From NCBI GenBank assembly GCA_022494885.1, contig JAGVSM010003752.1, positions 1 to 64,000 on the forward strand: a stretch of DNA of 64,000 nt, given 5' to 3'. Below, in pieces: positions 25,901 through 35,294 of this stretch. This DNA comes from Micrasema longulum. Its lineage: Eukaryota > Arthropoda > Insecta > Trichoptera > Brachycentridae. Position numbers and translations under genes: made by a program. Position 1 is the first letter of the stretch, and each line of letters starts with the position of its first letter. A model generated the notes under the pieces. It saw nothing but the letters and a program-made list of their open reading frames with translations, was not told where the DNA came from and made no database searches.

Positions 25901-28900
25901 GTATTCAAAGTATATTACGTGAAGGAAAAATGTCAAAAACTACGACAGGACGTGCATTACTTTCAACTCCAAAAGGGAAACGAGTTCCACATAAGAAGAA
26001 AATTACTGTGGATGATTTTTCTGAGGGAGCAATACGATGAAAAGTCCACAAATTCTATACGAGAAAAAAAATATTCCGACATTGAAAGATCTCCAGGCGA
26101 TATTTTAGATAGCGGCAGAGAGTATTTAAGCAAACTATTTATAAAACTCGGTTTTCGTTCGAAAAAGCGTCAGTCAAGACGCAAATTACTAATAGAAAGA
26201 TGGAGATAGTTTCTCGGAAGATCAGTTTTTCAGATATCTATCAAAATAAAGAAGAGAAGGGCGGCCCATTATATAAATAGATGAAACGTACGTTAATGCT
26301 GGCCATTCCGTATCATCATGTTGGCAATCAGACACCGAAAAGGGAGTACTGCAACCAATTGGAAAAGGTTCTCGATTAATAATCGTGAACGCAGGGGGTC
26401 AATGATGCAATTTACAACATTAGCCCTTAAAGACCCAAGCCACAGATATGGTTCAAAATTTCTTGTAAAACATTATTACCCCATATTTAACTCATTTTGT
26501 GTTTTTTTTTTACAAAAAACTGCCTTTGGATTACATTTTTGTATTAAAACACCATATTTTTTTATTACTTACTAAACATAGGCGATTGCGACGTTTTGTA
26601 TGTATTGTTTTGTTTAGATATGAGTTGGAGAAGAAGGCTGCAGCTAATCCTAAGCCGAGCCTGATGTACCGAACCATCCGCACAGCAGACGGGAGTATAA
26701 TCCAGCGGCCCGTGGCATCCGTGCGGCCCATGCAGCACGGTGGCTCGGGGGGCGCTCGTTGGATACCGGCTGAGGTCTGGCAGAGACAAGGCATGACCGC
26801 GCAGGAAATGACATTGCCTTTAGGTAATCCTCTATATGTTACGTTTATGTAAAACTACAATTGGAATGAAATCATTTCTGATCGTGCTTCAGACCTTTTC
26901 CCATTCTGCATCGATACTCTGGTTTTCCTTTTACTACTTGTGCATGTGTTTTCAAATTAAACAATTTGGGTAAGAAGGCAGAAATTTCCTTTAGGAAATG
27001 TACCCGCCCTTATAAATTGTATAAATAAATTAATTAAACGTGTTTTTCAGATGTGGTGATACCCACGAATTCCGCGGAGAAGTCTAATATTGTGCTGAAA
27101 GCCGGACAGCGAGTAATGGTCCTCAAGTCGCCTAAGGGGATATATATGCAGCTGGAATCCGGTAAGATCATCGCTATCAAGACTTCATTCAAGGTAGGGC
27201 AGAATAAAGATGGGACACCCGTTTCAAAAGAAGGAGGCATCTTAAAAAAAGTCGTACCGAGTCGACCCACTAACCTTCCTGGCTCTCTGAAGAATAACTC
27301 TGCAATTACTGTCATATCAAAGAGCAGCAGCAGGGGAGGTCTCCAGAAGATTGCGACTCGTCCGACTATATTACAAGGCAAACAAGTTCGTCCCTTTGTC
27401 TCCGGTCAGAGGATACAGGAGATTAAAATCCGCAGCGCCCCGTCTCCCCCATCTGTGACGATGCTTCGTGGGCGCGCCCCTCCTCGACCAGCTCGACCGA
27501 TACCCATACAGAACAAACTTAATATAAAAATTCAAGGAGCTGCTTCTCCCTTACCTCCTCTCGGCGTGCCTTCTTCTTCCACTCATATGACATCTTCTTC
27601 AGCATCGTTCACCGCTATCCAGATAAATCCTTCCGAGGTACCGGAGAAGGGTTCCAGTACTCGCGCACTGGCAGTAATCTCCCCCGAACAGTGCGCGGGT
27701 GAGGTGAGTAACAAGAATCCTAATCCGGAAAGAGGGACAGAACAGAGTGACGATGGCGGTGAAGATTTTGATCCTGGAGATGTGGTCAATAAGGTGTTGC
27801 GTCCTGCACTCTCGGAAGATGTAGTATCCGAAGATTCCAGCCAAGAAAAAACATACGTTGACCTTTCTGACAAATCCGAGTCTAAAATAATGACCAAGCT
27901 CAGCAGCAAAAAATCATTAGAAAGATCTGCACCCGCATTATTAATCAATGCCGAAGCTCCAGCAAAGAAAACATTGGTCGAGACTGACTCCATAAGATTA
28001 AGTTTTGGAAATGAGGTTACTGTTAAACGAACTACGGTGCCTGCCCCCAGTGTACCCTCAATATCCAGCCTACGTGAGGCCTGCCACCCGGCTCCCGTTA
28101 ATTTGATAGCTGACGAGGTATTTCCCTCTGAGGCTACTCTCTCGGAACGACGACTTCCGTCTTCGCGACCCTCTTCCATACATTCTGCCGATGAAAATTC
28201 AGCAGAAGATGAATCTACGTTTAAGGAAAAGAAAGTTTATAAACCGAATCTCATTGACCGCAAACCTAAAATAAATGCGCTTAAAAATTACCGACATCCA
28301 AAACTTGGCCTTAAATCAACACCGACGCAATCGGAATTAGGTGCTAGTTCTACTTCTCCCGCTAGCTCGCCCAGCACTCCCACACCGCCTCCTGCCCCCT
28401 GCACCCTGGCGCAGTTGGAGATGGCCGCTTCCTCCATAAGTAGAGGGACCAAGGGAGGCGGCGTGTCGGACTTTCGCCAGTCTCTGAGTGAGATCACCAA
28501 GACCTACTCTCCCGACCCCACGGAGCAGCCGGGGTACAAACCGGGTCCGAAATCCCGAAAGAAGAAGCAGCTTCAGATAGAATCTTCTCCGGATAGTTCA
28601 GAAATGCTTTCCAAACCTATTCCAATTGACACTTCGCTCATGAAACCGAATGTTGGATCAGTTGCCCCCGCCCCGATGCCCCTGGCTCCCGCCCCGGTGC
28701 CCCTGGCCCCCGCGCCCGCCCCCTACATGCCACCCGCGGGTGCAGTGCCGGCCTACGGAGACCCCACCTATCTGCAGCAGCCTCCTGATCCCAACGCTCC
28801 TCCGCAACAGCCCTATGGAGCATATCCAGGTAAATAATATGCACACTTCTCGATTTAATAAATTAATATGCACTATGAGTGTTATCAAGAGGATATTTGT

Positions 28901-29694
28901 TCTGACTTTTCTTCGTACAAACGTATTCCCGTATTTTCTCCCTGGATTATGGAGCGCTAGAGTGACTCACTATAGATATCCACCATCGGCGTGTCCCTAT
29001 TGGTTGTTTGTTTGTTGATAAAGTGTCCTTTTTCGGATGTACAGTATACAGATATGATCTAAATTTGTTGCAACGGAGAGGGAAAACATTTTTGAGAAGG
29101 AAATTTTGGAAGTCTAAGCATTTACAGAGGGCTTGTGAATGCCTAGACCTAATTTTTTTTTCCCTCTGTTGCTACAAATTTAGATTTAAATGACTCTCTA
29201 ATGAGGAAATCCATCATGTCTGCAAACATTTGGACACACTCAAAACATTTATACAAATATGATAACTATTTTTAAAAAAAGGAAAACAGAAACTGTCACA
29301 GAAAATTTATTTCTGGTACTTTTTCTAAAAAGTAATCAAATTGGTTTAATTTTGGGGAAGAGAAAATGGGAATACAAGATCTCGATTTTGTCGGTTTTAA
29401 TTAGGCATCTGCGAGAGAGTGACAGGAAAACTGTATTCAAATACCCATTCATCAAACCTCTCTGCTCCGCATATCCTCTTAAAAAGTTTATGTAAAAAAT
29501 ATTGATACTCGATTATGTAAAACTGAAGTAAATGGTTTCTTGTAATTGTGGATTTAGGCTACCCACCGGGAGGGGGCGCGTACCCGCACTACCCCGCGGC
29601 GCCGTACTACCCGCAGTATCCGCCGCACCCGTACGCGCAGTACCCGCCCCCCTACCCGCCCGCCCCGTACCCGCCCTACCCCCCGCAGTGGTGA
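8322..29694 (+). CDS. Arip4: Arip4/RAD54L2-like SNF2 helicase, complete 18-exon gene
   Basis: Exons: 8322-9263, 10910-11139, 11708-11808, 12597-12788, 13542-13672, 13756-13959, 15170-15313, 15415-15760, 17410-17544, 18713-18920, 19183-19348, 19744-19959, 20070-21621, 21712-21910, 24681-25046, 26618-26823, 27051-28829, 29558-29694. All phases agree, giving about 2417 residues. The N-terminus is acidic and Pro/Ser-rich, then has the family's 'RRNIREVM' helix. Lobe 1 carries GLGKT (565-569) and DEGH (780-783). '[20 protein letters not shown]' and '[17 protein letters not shown]' are ARIP4 hallmarks. Lobe 2 starts near 1446 and has '[15 protein letters not shown]' and '[14 protein letters not shown]' (motif VI). 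Family members are nuclear ATP-dependent DNA translocases that act as transcription cofactors. The human protein is about 1470 residues; the excess here is an inter-lobe insert and a long Pro/Ser/Tyr tail. The exon 12 donor could instead be at 19948 (gtttgg, also phase 0, four residues fewer). Confidence 0.93.
9960..10200 (+). mobile_element. Jockey-like LINE C-terminal fragment, Arip4 intron 1
   Basis: The frame around 9980-10186 reads '[17 protein letters not shown]' and '[17 protein letters not shown]'. This fits the C-terminal region of Jockey-type reverse transcriptases (IQxxQNKxLRxI ... FxxRLxxHxN). No 3' tail is obvious. Confidence 0.55.
10396..10745 (-). mobile_element. L2/CR1-like LINE 3' end, Arip4 intron 1
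   Basis: The minus strand encodes '[20 protein letters not shown]' and '[16 protein letters not shown]', the conserved end of L2/CR1-type reverse transcriptases. A stop and a 3' UTR with 'AAGCGCCCTTGAGATGATTT' and 'GGCGCAATATAAATCAGCC' follow, then an (ATT)n tail at 10396-10413. Related tails without coding sequence lie at 35.3 kb and 38.06 kb. Confidence 0.75.
11205..11355 (+). mobile_element. 5'-truncated tRNA-derived SINE, Arip4 intron 2
   Basis: A pol III B box (GGTTCGAATCC) at about 11224 is followed by a unique body and an A-rich run ending near 11355. No A box precedes it, so the head is truncated. The body is unlike the other SINE families in this window. Confidence 0.45.
11825..12290. 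mobile_element. Non-autonomous inverted-repeat element, Arip4 intron 3
   Basis: About 40 bp near each end are inverted copies. Left: 'ATTGAACGTAGCTATGCAGA' plus AAGCAGACAGCC. Right, read in reverse: 'ATTTAACGTAGTTATGCAGA' plus AAGCAGCCAGTC. A third partial copy of the end lies near 12161-12185. The interior has no transposase. Exact ends and target duplication are not clear. Confidence 0.55.
12370..12515 (+). mobile_element. LINE 3' UTR and tail, Arip4 intron 3
   Basis: 'GAGCCCTCTGGGCGTTTAAT' followed by AAATATAAAAAAATATA resembles the conserved 3' UTR hairpin and AT-rich tail of Jockey-like LINEs seen at 16.9 and 43.3 kb. No coding portion is recognisable with it. Confidence 0.35.
13380..13500 (+). 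mobile_element. Possible Penelope-like 3' end, Arip4 intron 4
   Basis: 'CACCTGTTGATGGGAGGAGT' followed by GCTCTCCCGAAACTAGTAGTG is the 'two-strand stem plus CGAAAC' layout typical of Penelope-like element 3' ends. The rest of intron 4 (12789-13541) is unremarkable AT-rich sequence. Confidence 0.3.
13960..15169. other. Arip4 intron 6, nothing recognised
   Basis: 1.2 kb of very AT-rich intron with no open frame, no tRNA-like head and no clear inverted repeat. It separates the exon carrying the Walker A loop from the next lobe 1 exon. Confidence 0.5.
15965..16977 (+). mobile_element. 5'-truncated LINE with (TAAA)n tail, Arip4 intron 8
   Basis: The catalytic FADD box is at 16000-16011 ('[14 protein letters not shown]'), followed by '[16 protein letters not shown]'. 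After a frameshift comes '[20 protein letters not shown]' and the C-terminal '[15 protein letters not shown]'. The open frame at 16235-16747 keeps 170 residues. The element ends at a 3' UTR 'ATGGACAATGTCCGTT' and nine TAAA repeats (16941-16977). Same orientation as Arip4. Related to, but diverged from, the minus-strand element at 43.3-44.3 kb. Confidence 0.85.
17570..18235 (-). mobile_element. Decayed LINE, Arip4 intron 9
   Basis: The minus strand encodes '[19 protein letters not shown]' near 18110-18040. It shares pieces with 44430-45300: 'GTCCCTTAGTTCC(G/A)CTGAA' and a 'TCCGCT..GGAGCATG' block. A (AAATA)n-type 3' tail with a 'CCCAGTGAGGTCAC' stem lies at 17715-17800. Heavily mutated. Confidence 0.55.
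18469..18493. repeat. Short perfect hairpin in Arip4 intron 9
   Basis: Arms ATTCGAGCC and GGCTCGAAT (9 bp) flank the loop TTTGTAGG. Slightly further out 'CATGCGCATGG' and 'AGATGCGCGTGG' recur on either side as imperfect direct copies. No known RNA family is recognised. Confidence 0.5.
20220..21389 (+). other. Arip4: Low-complexity insert between Arip4 helicase lobes
   Basis: This part of exon 13 encodes two compositional blocks. The first (about residues 1056-1196) is rich in Gln, His, Pro, Tyr, Asn and Gly, with repeated HPQ units from a CAGCA(T/C)CC-type repeat. It looks prion-like. The second (about 1309-1443) is dominated by Lys, Asp, Glu and Ser. Conserved lobe 1 sequence ends soon after '[14 protein letters not shown]' (exon 12), and conserved lobe 2 resumes at '[10 protein letters not shown]'. 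The gap is therefore about 485 residues, against less than a hundred in the vertebrate protein as I know it. The reading frame stays open for the whole 1.55 kb exon. Confidence 0.85.
22660..22950 (-). mobile_element. Possible LINE 3' tail, Arip4 intron 14
   Basis: A (TTTA)n-type run at 22675-22705 followed by LINE-style 3' UTR sequence in reverse orientation. There is no convincing coding part. The rest of 21911-23520 shows no exon. Confidence 0.3.
23523..23925. mobile_element. Inverted pair of SINE copies forming a long hairpin, Arip4 intron 14
   Basis: The left copy has a tRNA-like head (GGGGCACTCGGTTAGACG, B box GGGTTCAATTCCC) and a body at 23616-23745. The right copy (23771-23902) is the body in reverse, without the tRNA head. 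Shared blocks include 'CTGGGTGTTGT', 'AACTTCCTTCCACAT', 'ACCTGCTGACAAGC', 'CTAAAATAGAGGCATAG' and 'AACTGGTTTCCCTA'. The arms are about 130 bases, by eye more than 80% identical, separated by only about 25 bases. The transcript of this intron should fold into a long double strand. Confidence 0.85.
24100..24348 (-). mobile_element. Tigger/pogo transposase N-terminal fragment, Arip4 intron 14
   Basis: On the minus strand a start at 24348 opens '[20 protein letters not shown]' and continues with '[17 protein letters not shown]'. After a shift come '[19 protein letters not shown]' and '[11 protein letters not shown]'. This is the psq/CENP-B type helix-turn-helix of Tigger (pogo group of Tc1/mariner) transposases. 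The catalytic domain is absent; sequence below 24100 is unrelated. Confidence 0.75.
25330..25605 (-). mobile_element. LINE C-terminal fragment, Arip4 intron 15
   Basis: The minus-strand frame ends with '[20 protein letters not shown]', then a stop and more of the same pattern ('EIKIWLKKI'). This fits the C-terminal 'F..KLFN.LP..IK' motif of LINE reverse transcriptases. It abuts the DD37E-type transposase remnant to its right. Confidence 0.5.
25732..26440 (+). mobile_element. Decayed Tc1/mariner-related transposase (DDE superfamily, probably DD37E type), Arip4 intron 15
   Basis: The frame 25732-26037 reads '[20 protein letters not shown]', then '[12 protein letters not shown]', a helix-turn-helix-like '[18 protein letters not shown]', and '[20 protein letters not shown]'. 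After a stop and shifts it continues with '[19 protein letters not shown]' and remnants of the 'CWQSD..KG' block. The order matches insect DDE endonucleases that begin '[10 protein letters not shown]'. It is dead: several stops, and the first catalytic Asp region is garbled. Confidence 0.65.
28899..29480. mobile_element. Interspersed repeat (family R1), split by a foldback insertion, Arip4 intron 17
   Basis: The outer parts, 28899-29045 and 29251-29480, match 51378-51850 piece by piece. Shared segments include 'CTGACTTTTCTTCGTACAAA', 'CGTATTCCCGTATTTTCTC', 'ACTATAGATATCCACCATCG', 'AGGCATCTGCGAGAGAGTGA' and 'TTCAAATACCCATTCATCAA'. The 51 kb copy is continuous where this one is interrupted. No coding capacity recognised. 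Confidence 0.75.
29058..29250 (-). mobile_element. Foldback element copy 1 (arms only), Arip4 intron 17
   Basis: The arms are inverted: 'CTAAATTTGTTGCAACGGAG' plus GGAAAACATTTTTGAG at the left, and 'CTGTTGCTACAAATTTAG' at the right. The right end extends through 'AAATCCATCATGTCTGCAAA' and 'CATTTGGACACACTCAAAAC'. It lies between a near-perfect 12 bp duplication, ATACAGATATGA (29046-29057) and ATACAAATATGA (29251-29262). The 51 kb R1 copy has this site once. It lacks the core present in copies 2 and 3. Confidence 0.75.
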
Positions 29695-31279
29695 AGGAAC
29701 CAGCGGTGGGGTGACCCAGCCAGTGTAAATATTGAACACCAGTTCGTTAGTGGTAAAACAAATTGACATACATAACTATGATGTAATCGCATTAGAAAAT
29801 GTTTTAGAATTGACCGATAAATTTACCTTTCATTGTACTTATAGTTTAAGCGTAAAACTGGAATGTGCTTCGAATATTATAGACAGTTTTTCGGTCACTT
29901 AGAAGTGAATTTATGAATTCTATAATCCAATATGTAAATATATTGTGTGAATTTTATTTTATATTACATTAATTACGAGCGATCAAAAATATTTCATCTA
30001 TGTGTTGTCATTGTCATGTATCGCATGGCTCATTATTTATGCCTGTAAAAATACCTAAATATAATTTAATATCTACCAGTAGTTGGACCCATTTTTCCTA
30101 TATTATCTCAACTTAACTTAAGGTTATCTGTTTTCAAAACTTTCCTATTTGTGGTCATTGGATATATTTGATTTGTTCTCACTAAACAGTACGTCAGCTC
30201 TGCAACGACTTTAATCATTACATGGTATTAAATCTGTTAGTGTGCATATGTGATAGTAAAGACGTTTGTGTTCTCAGCATAAACTTTACATTGAAATTTA
30301 GAAAAAAGAGAAGATTGCGTTTCTCAGTATTTTAATTAAGTTTTAGTTTTTAATTATTGTTGTAGATTATATTTTTAAGTAAAATATAACACCTAAAAAT
30401 CTATAATTGAGTACATATATGTATAATTTAAAATCTCTTTAATTCCATTCAAACCGTGTGTCGAACTTTTAACACCTGTAGTATAAAATATGTAAAATGT
30501 GAAAGTTTTATATATTGATAAATACTTTCTTTTTAGTTGTGAGCAGTTTGAATCCACTGTTGTTGCATGCCTTCATTCTGCGGTCCCAATAATAATCAAT
30601 ATGATTTCACAGTTTTGTACATTTTTTTTTTAATGGGGAAAGCATATTCGATAATTGCCATAAACTACCCAATTGATCTACATACTATAGAAAAAAAAAA
30701 TTTCATGACCCACCAAATAGTGTGCAATACATACATATATATTTTGCTTTCGTAGACTGTTATGTGAGTAATTTTAAATGAATTACATACTTGCTAACAG
30801 TTATTTTACGCTCAAAAGCAATGATCTATTGATTTGTGGAATAAGAAATTTATTTATTTACCAGTATTATGAATTACACCTATTGAAAGAATCGAGTAGT
30901 GGTCCTGCAAATTATAAATTGATTATATTTTTAAATTTCAATAAATTGAAATTAATCATTTTTGTTCTTGTATGTTTGTACTTCTAATAAATTATAAATT
31001 AATTGGACAGTCGGTAAAAAAGTATAAATAGAAATCGACTTTTGATGATTTATAATAAATAAACAAAAAAATACCAATATGTGCAATAAAAACAAAAGAA
31101 ATTACAAATAAAAAGCAATCCAACAAATATTATTTTTAAAATCTTAGCTCTGTTGATGTCTTAGAAATGTATTGAAAAGAAAAACTTGATAAATGGAAAA
31201 TAAAACAAATCTAATCTTGAGGGAAGTATTTACACATCTGATTATTTTATGTTCAAATTTTATACAATAAAGGGAAAAG
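29695..31279. other. Arip4 3' UTR and flank
   Basis: AT-rich with no exon. Candidate poly(A) signals AATAAA are at 30940-30945 and 30986-30991, which would give a 3' UTR of about 1.3 kb. I cannot tell which is used, and nearer non-canonical signals are possible. Confidence 0.4.
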
Positions 31280-32049
31280 CATAGAATTAAGAATAGTCCA
31301 GAAACAGCATCCGCGCATCAAATAGAAGGCGACTAAACTACTCTTAAAGGAGTAGTTTAACGTTTTGACCCGTTAGTTTTTTTTGTAGACGTTGCTAAAT
31401 ACGCAACTCCCGATTTGAATTCAGCTATGCTGTGTTGTGTCATTTTAAAGTGTAGACTGCAGGGATCTTAAAGAAACAGGATAGGATCACATTTCGTGTG
31501 TAAGTAGCAAATGCATGTGCAAGGAGCAAATGCATTACTTAAAAATGGATTTTTTTTTCCATCTGTTCGATTGTCAAAGAAAAAAATAATGGACATTTTG
31601 TTAGTGTTGCCAGGGTAGTCAAATTTTTTACTCCACTGTACTCATCCAATGAGAGAACTAACGAAAATTGGACCTCTCGGATTAAACAACGTGGACATTT
31701 GACCAACATTATCCTTAAAACATCAAATATTATTTAACATGACATAAAAATATCTATTTTATGTAAAATAAAATTTGTTTTATTTTTCAAGTTCAAAGTT
31801 CATAAATTAAATGACCCTTTACTTATCTACTCTGTTGTATCAATCGATGTTTCCGCGTGTACAATAAAATTTTAGAGAAATTAACACATCGCTTTTTGAA
31901 AAAAATATAATTAGTTTGCATTTGTGTTGTGATGATATTTTTTGCGCATGCGCGGGGCGAAAGTGGGGCAAAATGGGGGGTTTTTTGGACACAGTCAGAT
32001 GTATTCAAATATGATTCTACGCTCCTTCTGGACTATTCCTAATTCCATG
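31280..32049. mobile_element. Non-autonomous hAT-like DNA transposon with 8 bp target duplication
   Basis: Terminal inverted repeats start CATAGAATTAAGAATAGTCC at the left and, read in reverse, CATGGAATTAGGAATAGTCC at the right; both continue AGAA. GGGAAAAG directly flanks both ends (31272-31279 and 32050-32057). An 8 bp duplication and termini beginning CA are the hAT signature. The 770 bp interior has no transposase frame. A GC-rich patch 'GCGCATGCGCGGGGCG' lies near 31945. Confidence 0.85.
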
Positions 32050-32057
32050 GGGAAAAG

Positions 32058-33627
32058 GTTATTTGCCTCGGATTTAAGGATTATGAAATAATTTAATGAA
32101 CAGAAGTAATAAGTGACTTTAGTAGATTATTTGTGTACTAATTAAAATAGCTAAATATTATAAAATTTATGACTTCCTAAATTTCTTTTGATTTTTTTTC
32201 TATATATATTCTATATTGCGGGGGTCCCAAATACTTATGTGTAACTACCCCAAATTCTTAAAACTTTAATTAATAGCGGGAAATTATATTTAAACAAATC
32301 AAGAGAAAGTTCATCTTGATAACACAACTTTAAAAAATAAAAAAACGCTAGGTCTAGGAATCATTCAAGTTTGTTGGTGAATATTATCAGTGGAAGTTCG
32401 TTGTAATTTATTATAGAAATGAAAAATGACTGATTATTCCAAATGTGTGGATTTATGTATCACCCGTTTTTTATTTCTATAATAGATTCAAATTGTATCT
32501 CTCGATTTGTCTTAATATAACTTATTGTTTTCTTTATTACTTTGACCATTGCTTTATTTAAATAAAATAATAATTTTGAAGAATTATTTTTTTGGTTGAC
32601 CTTTTTGTTTTAAAAATAATATTGACATACAAATTGACTGAAAATATTTTAATATTTTTCTTTGTTAATTATGAATATAATCAATACTGGAGATCAAGTA
32701 TGTATATAAATATTCTACCTACAAGCCAGACTGCTTTATACTCTATAATATGTATGACATATTTCATTGATGAATTTAATTGACGAATAGTAAAATGTGA
32801 AAAATATTATAATTTTGATTGAAATAATATCTATTGTTAAGGCTTTTTCTGCTTTGAACTTAATTCCTTGTATATATTTCAAACATGTTTTATAGAGTCC
32901 AGCTTTATCGGGAGGATAATATCTTGGTTGTGTGCCCGCATGTGTCGACTTCTTGACACTTCTATGGACAATTTGTATAATTCATTTGTATTTTGTATAG
33001 TTGATTTCAATTTGTTTAGTTATATAAACATATTTCAAAGATATCCAATATCCACAGCTGCATATGTACGTATTTTGGGTAATATCCACTGTCTTTACTG
33101 TAAATATTGATAAACTGTGTAATAATTATCTCTTCCAAACAAATAAGAACAAATAAAAATAAATCATTTACTTTGTGCTATTTTATCAATTTCATTAATT
33201 TATTTTGTACCTACCTTGTTTGAAATGTTAAATTTCACATAACCTAATAAATCATCCTTCATATACATAAAATATTTACATATTATTATTATTATTATAT
33301 ATTACATTTTACTAAAAACCCCTTTGTTTTTCTGTCAAAATTATTGGTTAATAAAACAAAATAATTTGTTTGGATTTGGGTAATATTCATTCCAAATAAA
33401 ATAAATTAAAACAACTTTGTTTTTAACCACTATTTTTTTTTTCCACTGACTGGTTTCAAAGCTAAACAAGCTTCTTTCTCAAGGTTTATAATTAGTGATT
33501 AAAAACAAAGTTGTTTTTATTTATTTGATTATAATGAATAACCACAAAGTTAGTGCTTCAAATATAAAATTTAAATATTTATACCATTCGGGTGTGTTAG
33601 TTTTCATTATTTAATGATAATTTGGCT
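32058..33627. other. AT-rich intergenic DNA
   Basis: No gene recognised. Short frames up to 80 residues are hydrophobic AT-driven translations without motifs. An (ATT)n microsatellite lies at about 33280-33297. Around 33430-33515, 'CTGACTGGTTTCAAAGC' with 'AAGCTTCTTTCTCAAGG' resembles a retroelement 3' end but is too short to assign. Confidence 0.4.
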
Positions 33628-33637
33628 TGATTAAAAT

Positions 33638-34094
33638 TGTTTTGAGTATGTCCAAATGTTTGTAGACCGGCTGGATTTCCTTCCTAGGGAGTTTTAAAGG
33701 TCTAAATTTGTTGCAACAGAGGGAAAACATTTTTGAGAAGGGAATATCGGGAAGTCTAGGCGTTTACAGGGCTTATGACCTGGCATTGGCTGGTTTAATA
33801 TTGTTGATTAAACTAACTGGTATAAGAAGTATAAAAATCGAAAAGTTCAGCCGGATGAATCTCACCCGCATGATAAAGGTTTCAGCTCTTTTACTAAACA
33901 AAAGTCAACGGATGGAAGAATTGAGGAAATGTGGATGTTTAAACATGAGTAGAATGACAAATGTCACAGTGCGTAAAGTGGCCACTTAAATCAACCAATG
34001 ACAGGTCATAAGCCCAGTAAATGCCTAGACTTATGAAAGTCTATATATGTATTCCCTTCTCAAAAATGTTTTCCCTCTCTGTTGCAACAAATTT
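33638..34094 (+). mobile_element. Foldback element copy 2 (with core)
   Basis: The long terminus is on the left: 'TGTTTTGAGTATGTCCAAAT', then GTTTGTAGACCGGCTGGATTT and CCTAGGGAG. The inverted arms follow ('TTGCAACAGAGGGAAAACAT' against 'ATGTTTTCCCTCTCTGTTGC'). They also share 'AGTCTAGGCGTTTACAG' and 'CTGTAAACGCCTAGACT'-like blocks and a 'TTATGACCTG..ATTGGCTGGTTTA' block. A core of about 150 bp carries 'TTTCAGCTCTTTTACTAAAC'. A 10 bp duplication TGATTAAAAT flanks it (33628-33637 and 34095-34104). Confidence 0.8.
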
Positions 34095-34984
34095 TGATTA
34101 AAATATATTGAAATAGTTTACACAAATTATACACATATTCTGGATATTTGGCATCCAATGAAAACTGAATGAGAAATTATTTATAATTCTGAAGAAGAAA
34201 TCTCCTAGATAATTTAGCAAATTTTTACATTTCACAATCAAATAGTTTTGATATATTTTTAATAATTTACTTTACTAGCCGATGCAAATAAATTAAAGGT
34301 ATGCTTTAAGTTATCTGGTATACATTTTTTTAATCCTCAAAATAACTTAAAAAATATTTTTATTAAATTGCGGAGGCTCTTACCTTAGTCAGATCAGCAT
34401 AATATTTTATATGCTTTAGTTTGAACTATAAACACATATTTTCTTCACTACTAGTTTTGTTTAAGACTCACTAAGGTGAGTAAAATTTTTAGTTAAAATA
34501 TCTGTGCAACTACCTACAGGTCCCAGCAGTGTGGGTGACAATTTTTACTTTGCCCGCTAATTGGCTGTGAGTACCTATACTGTACAATTTAGGGAAACTC
34601 AGCCAGTAAGTTACAATCTCCTATTATATTTACAAAATTTAAGATATGGAAGCAAACTATTTAATAAACAGCGCTCAGGTGGCTATTAATGCGATTACTA
34701 GAATCCATTAAAACCGTTTAAGAATGTATTCGTTTGTGACTCGAAAGTACCCAAATGTAACTATCTGGATCAGCAAGCAGCCCGTTAGCCACGTGTTACC
34801 TACAATCTACAAAAGCTACCCTTCTGATATCTTTCTTTATTTTTGACGTTAACCATCATTATGGTAAAACATTTTGAAACAGAGCTCTACTCATTTATTG
34901 TTTACTTTTTAGCATGAACACTTGACAAATTAACTTCTCTGCTCAGTGATTGTTTTTGTAAATTTATTGGTATAACTAGAATTC

Positions 34985-35290
34985 CACTCGTCCATGCGCT
35001 TTGTAGCTGCAAGACATTGGTAATCTTGCTTCAATATGTAAATTTTATCACCCATAAAATACTTAAGTTTTGTAAATGGGGTAGACCCCATTTACAAAAC
35101 TCTAGAGAGTTCCAACAGTTAATGCGCTTAGTAGCTGCGATACTTCTTATAATCTAACTGCTATTTTAAAAAATGAGTTTAGATATATTTATTTTCATAT
35201 CATTCAAACACTAAACTTCACTGGCTAATTAAACCATAATGTAATTGGGGGCTAGATTACTGAACGTTTATGCGCTCTTCAGCTGCAAGA
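34985..35290 (+). repeat. Three degenerate direct repeats about 130-145 bp apart
   Basis: 'ATGCGCTTTGTAGCTGCAAG', 'ATGCGCTTAGTAGCTGCGAT' and 'ATGCGCTCTTCAGCTGCAAG' occur near 34995, 35122 and 35268. Each is preceded about 10-15 bases earlier by a CTAGA-like word. The intervening sequence is less alike, so the units are old. No other part of the window shows this motif. Confidence 0.55.
35066..35101. repeat. Perfect 17 bp palindrome with 2-base loop
   Basis: AGTTTTGTAAATGGGGT, then AG, then ACCCCATTTACAAAACT. It lies between the first and second of the ATGCGCT direct repeats. Such tight palindromes are either recent or maintained, or mark a deletion joint. Confidence 0.9.
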
Positions 35291-35294
35291 CGTG

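Noticed and set aside
25838..26209. 123-residue frame overlapping the transposase remnant
   Set aside because: Mostly an out-of-frame translation of the same transposase; only its end continues the true frame after a shift.
27583..28179. 198-residue minus-strand frame
   Set aside because: Shadow of Arip4 exon 17, no motif, no splice context.
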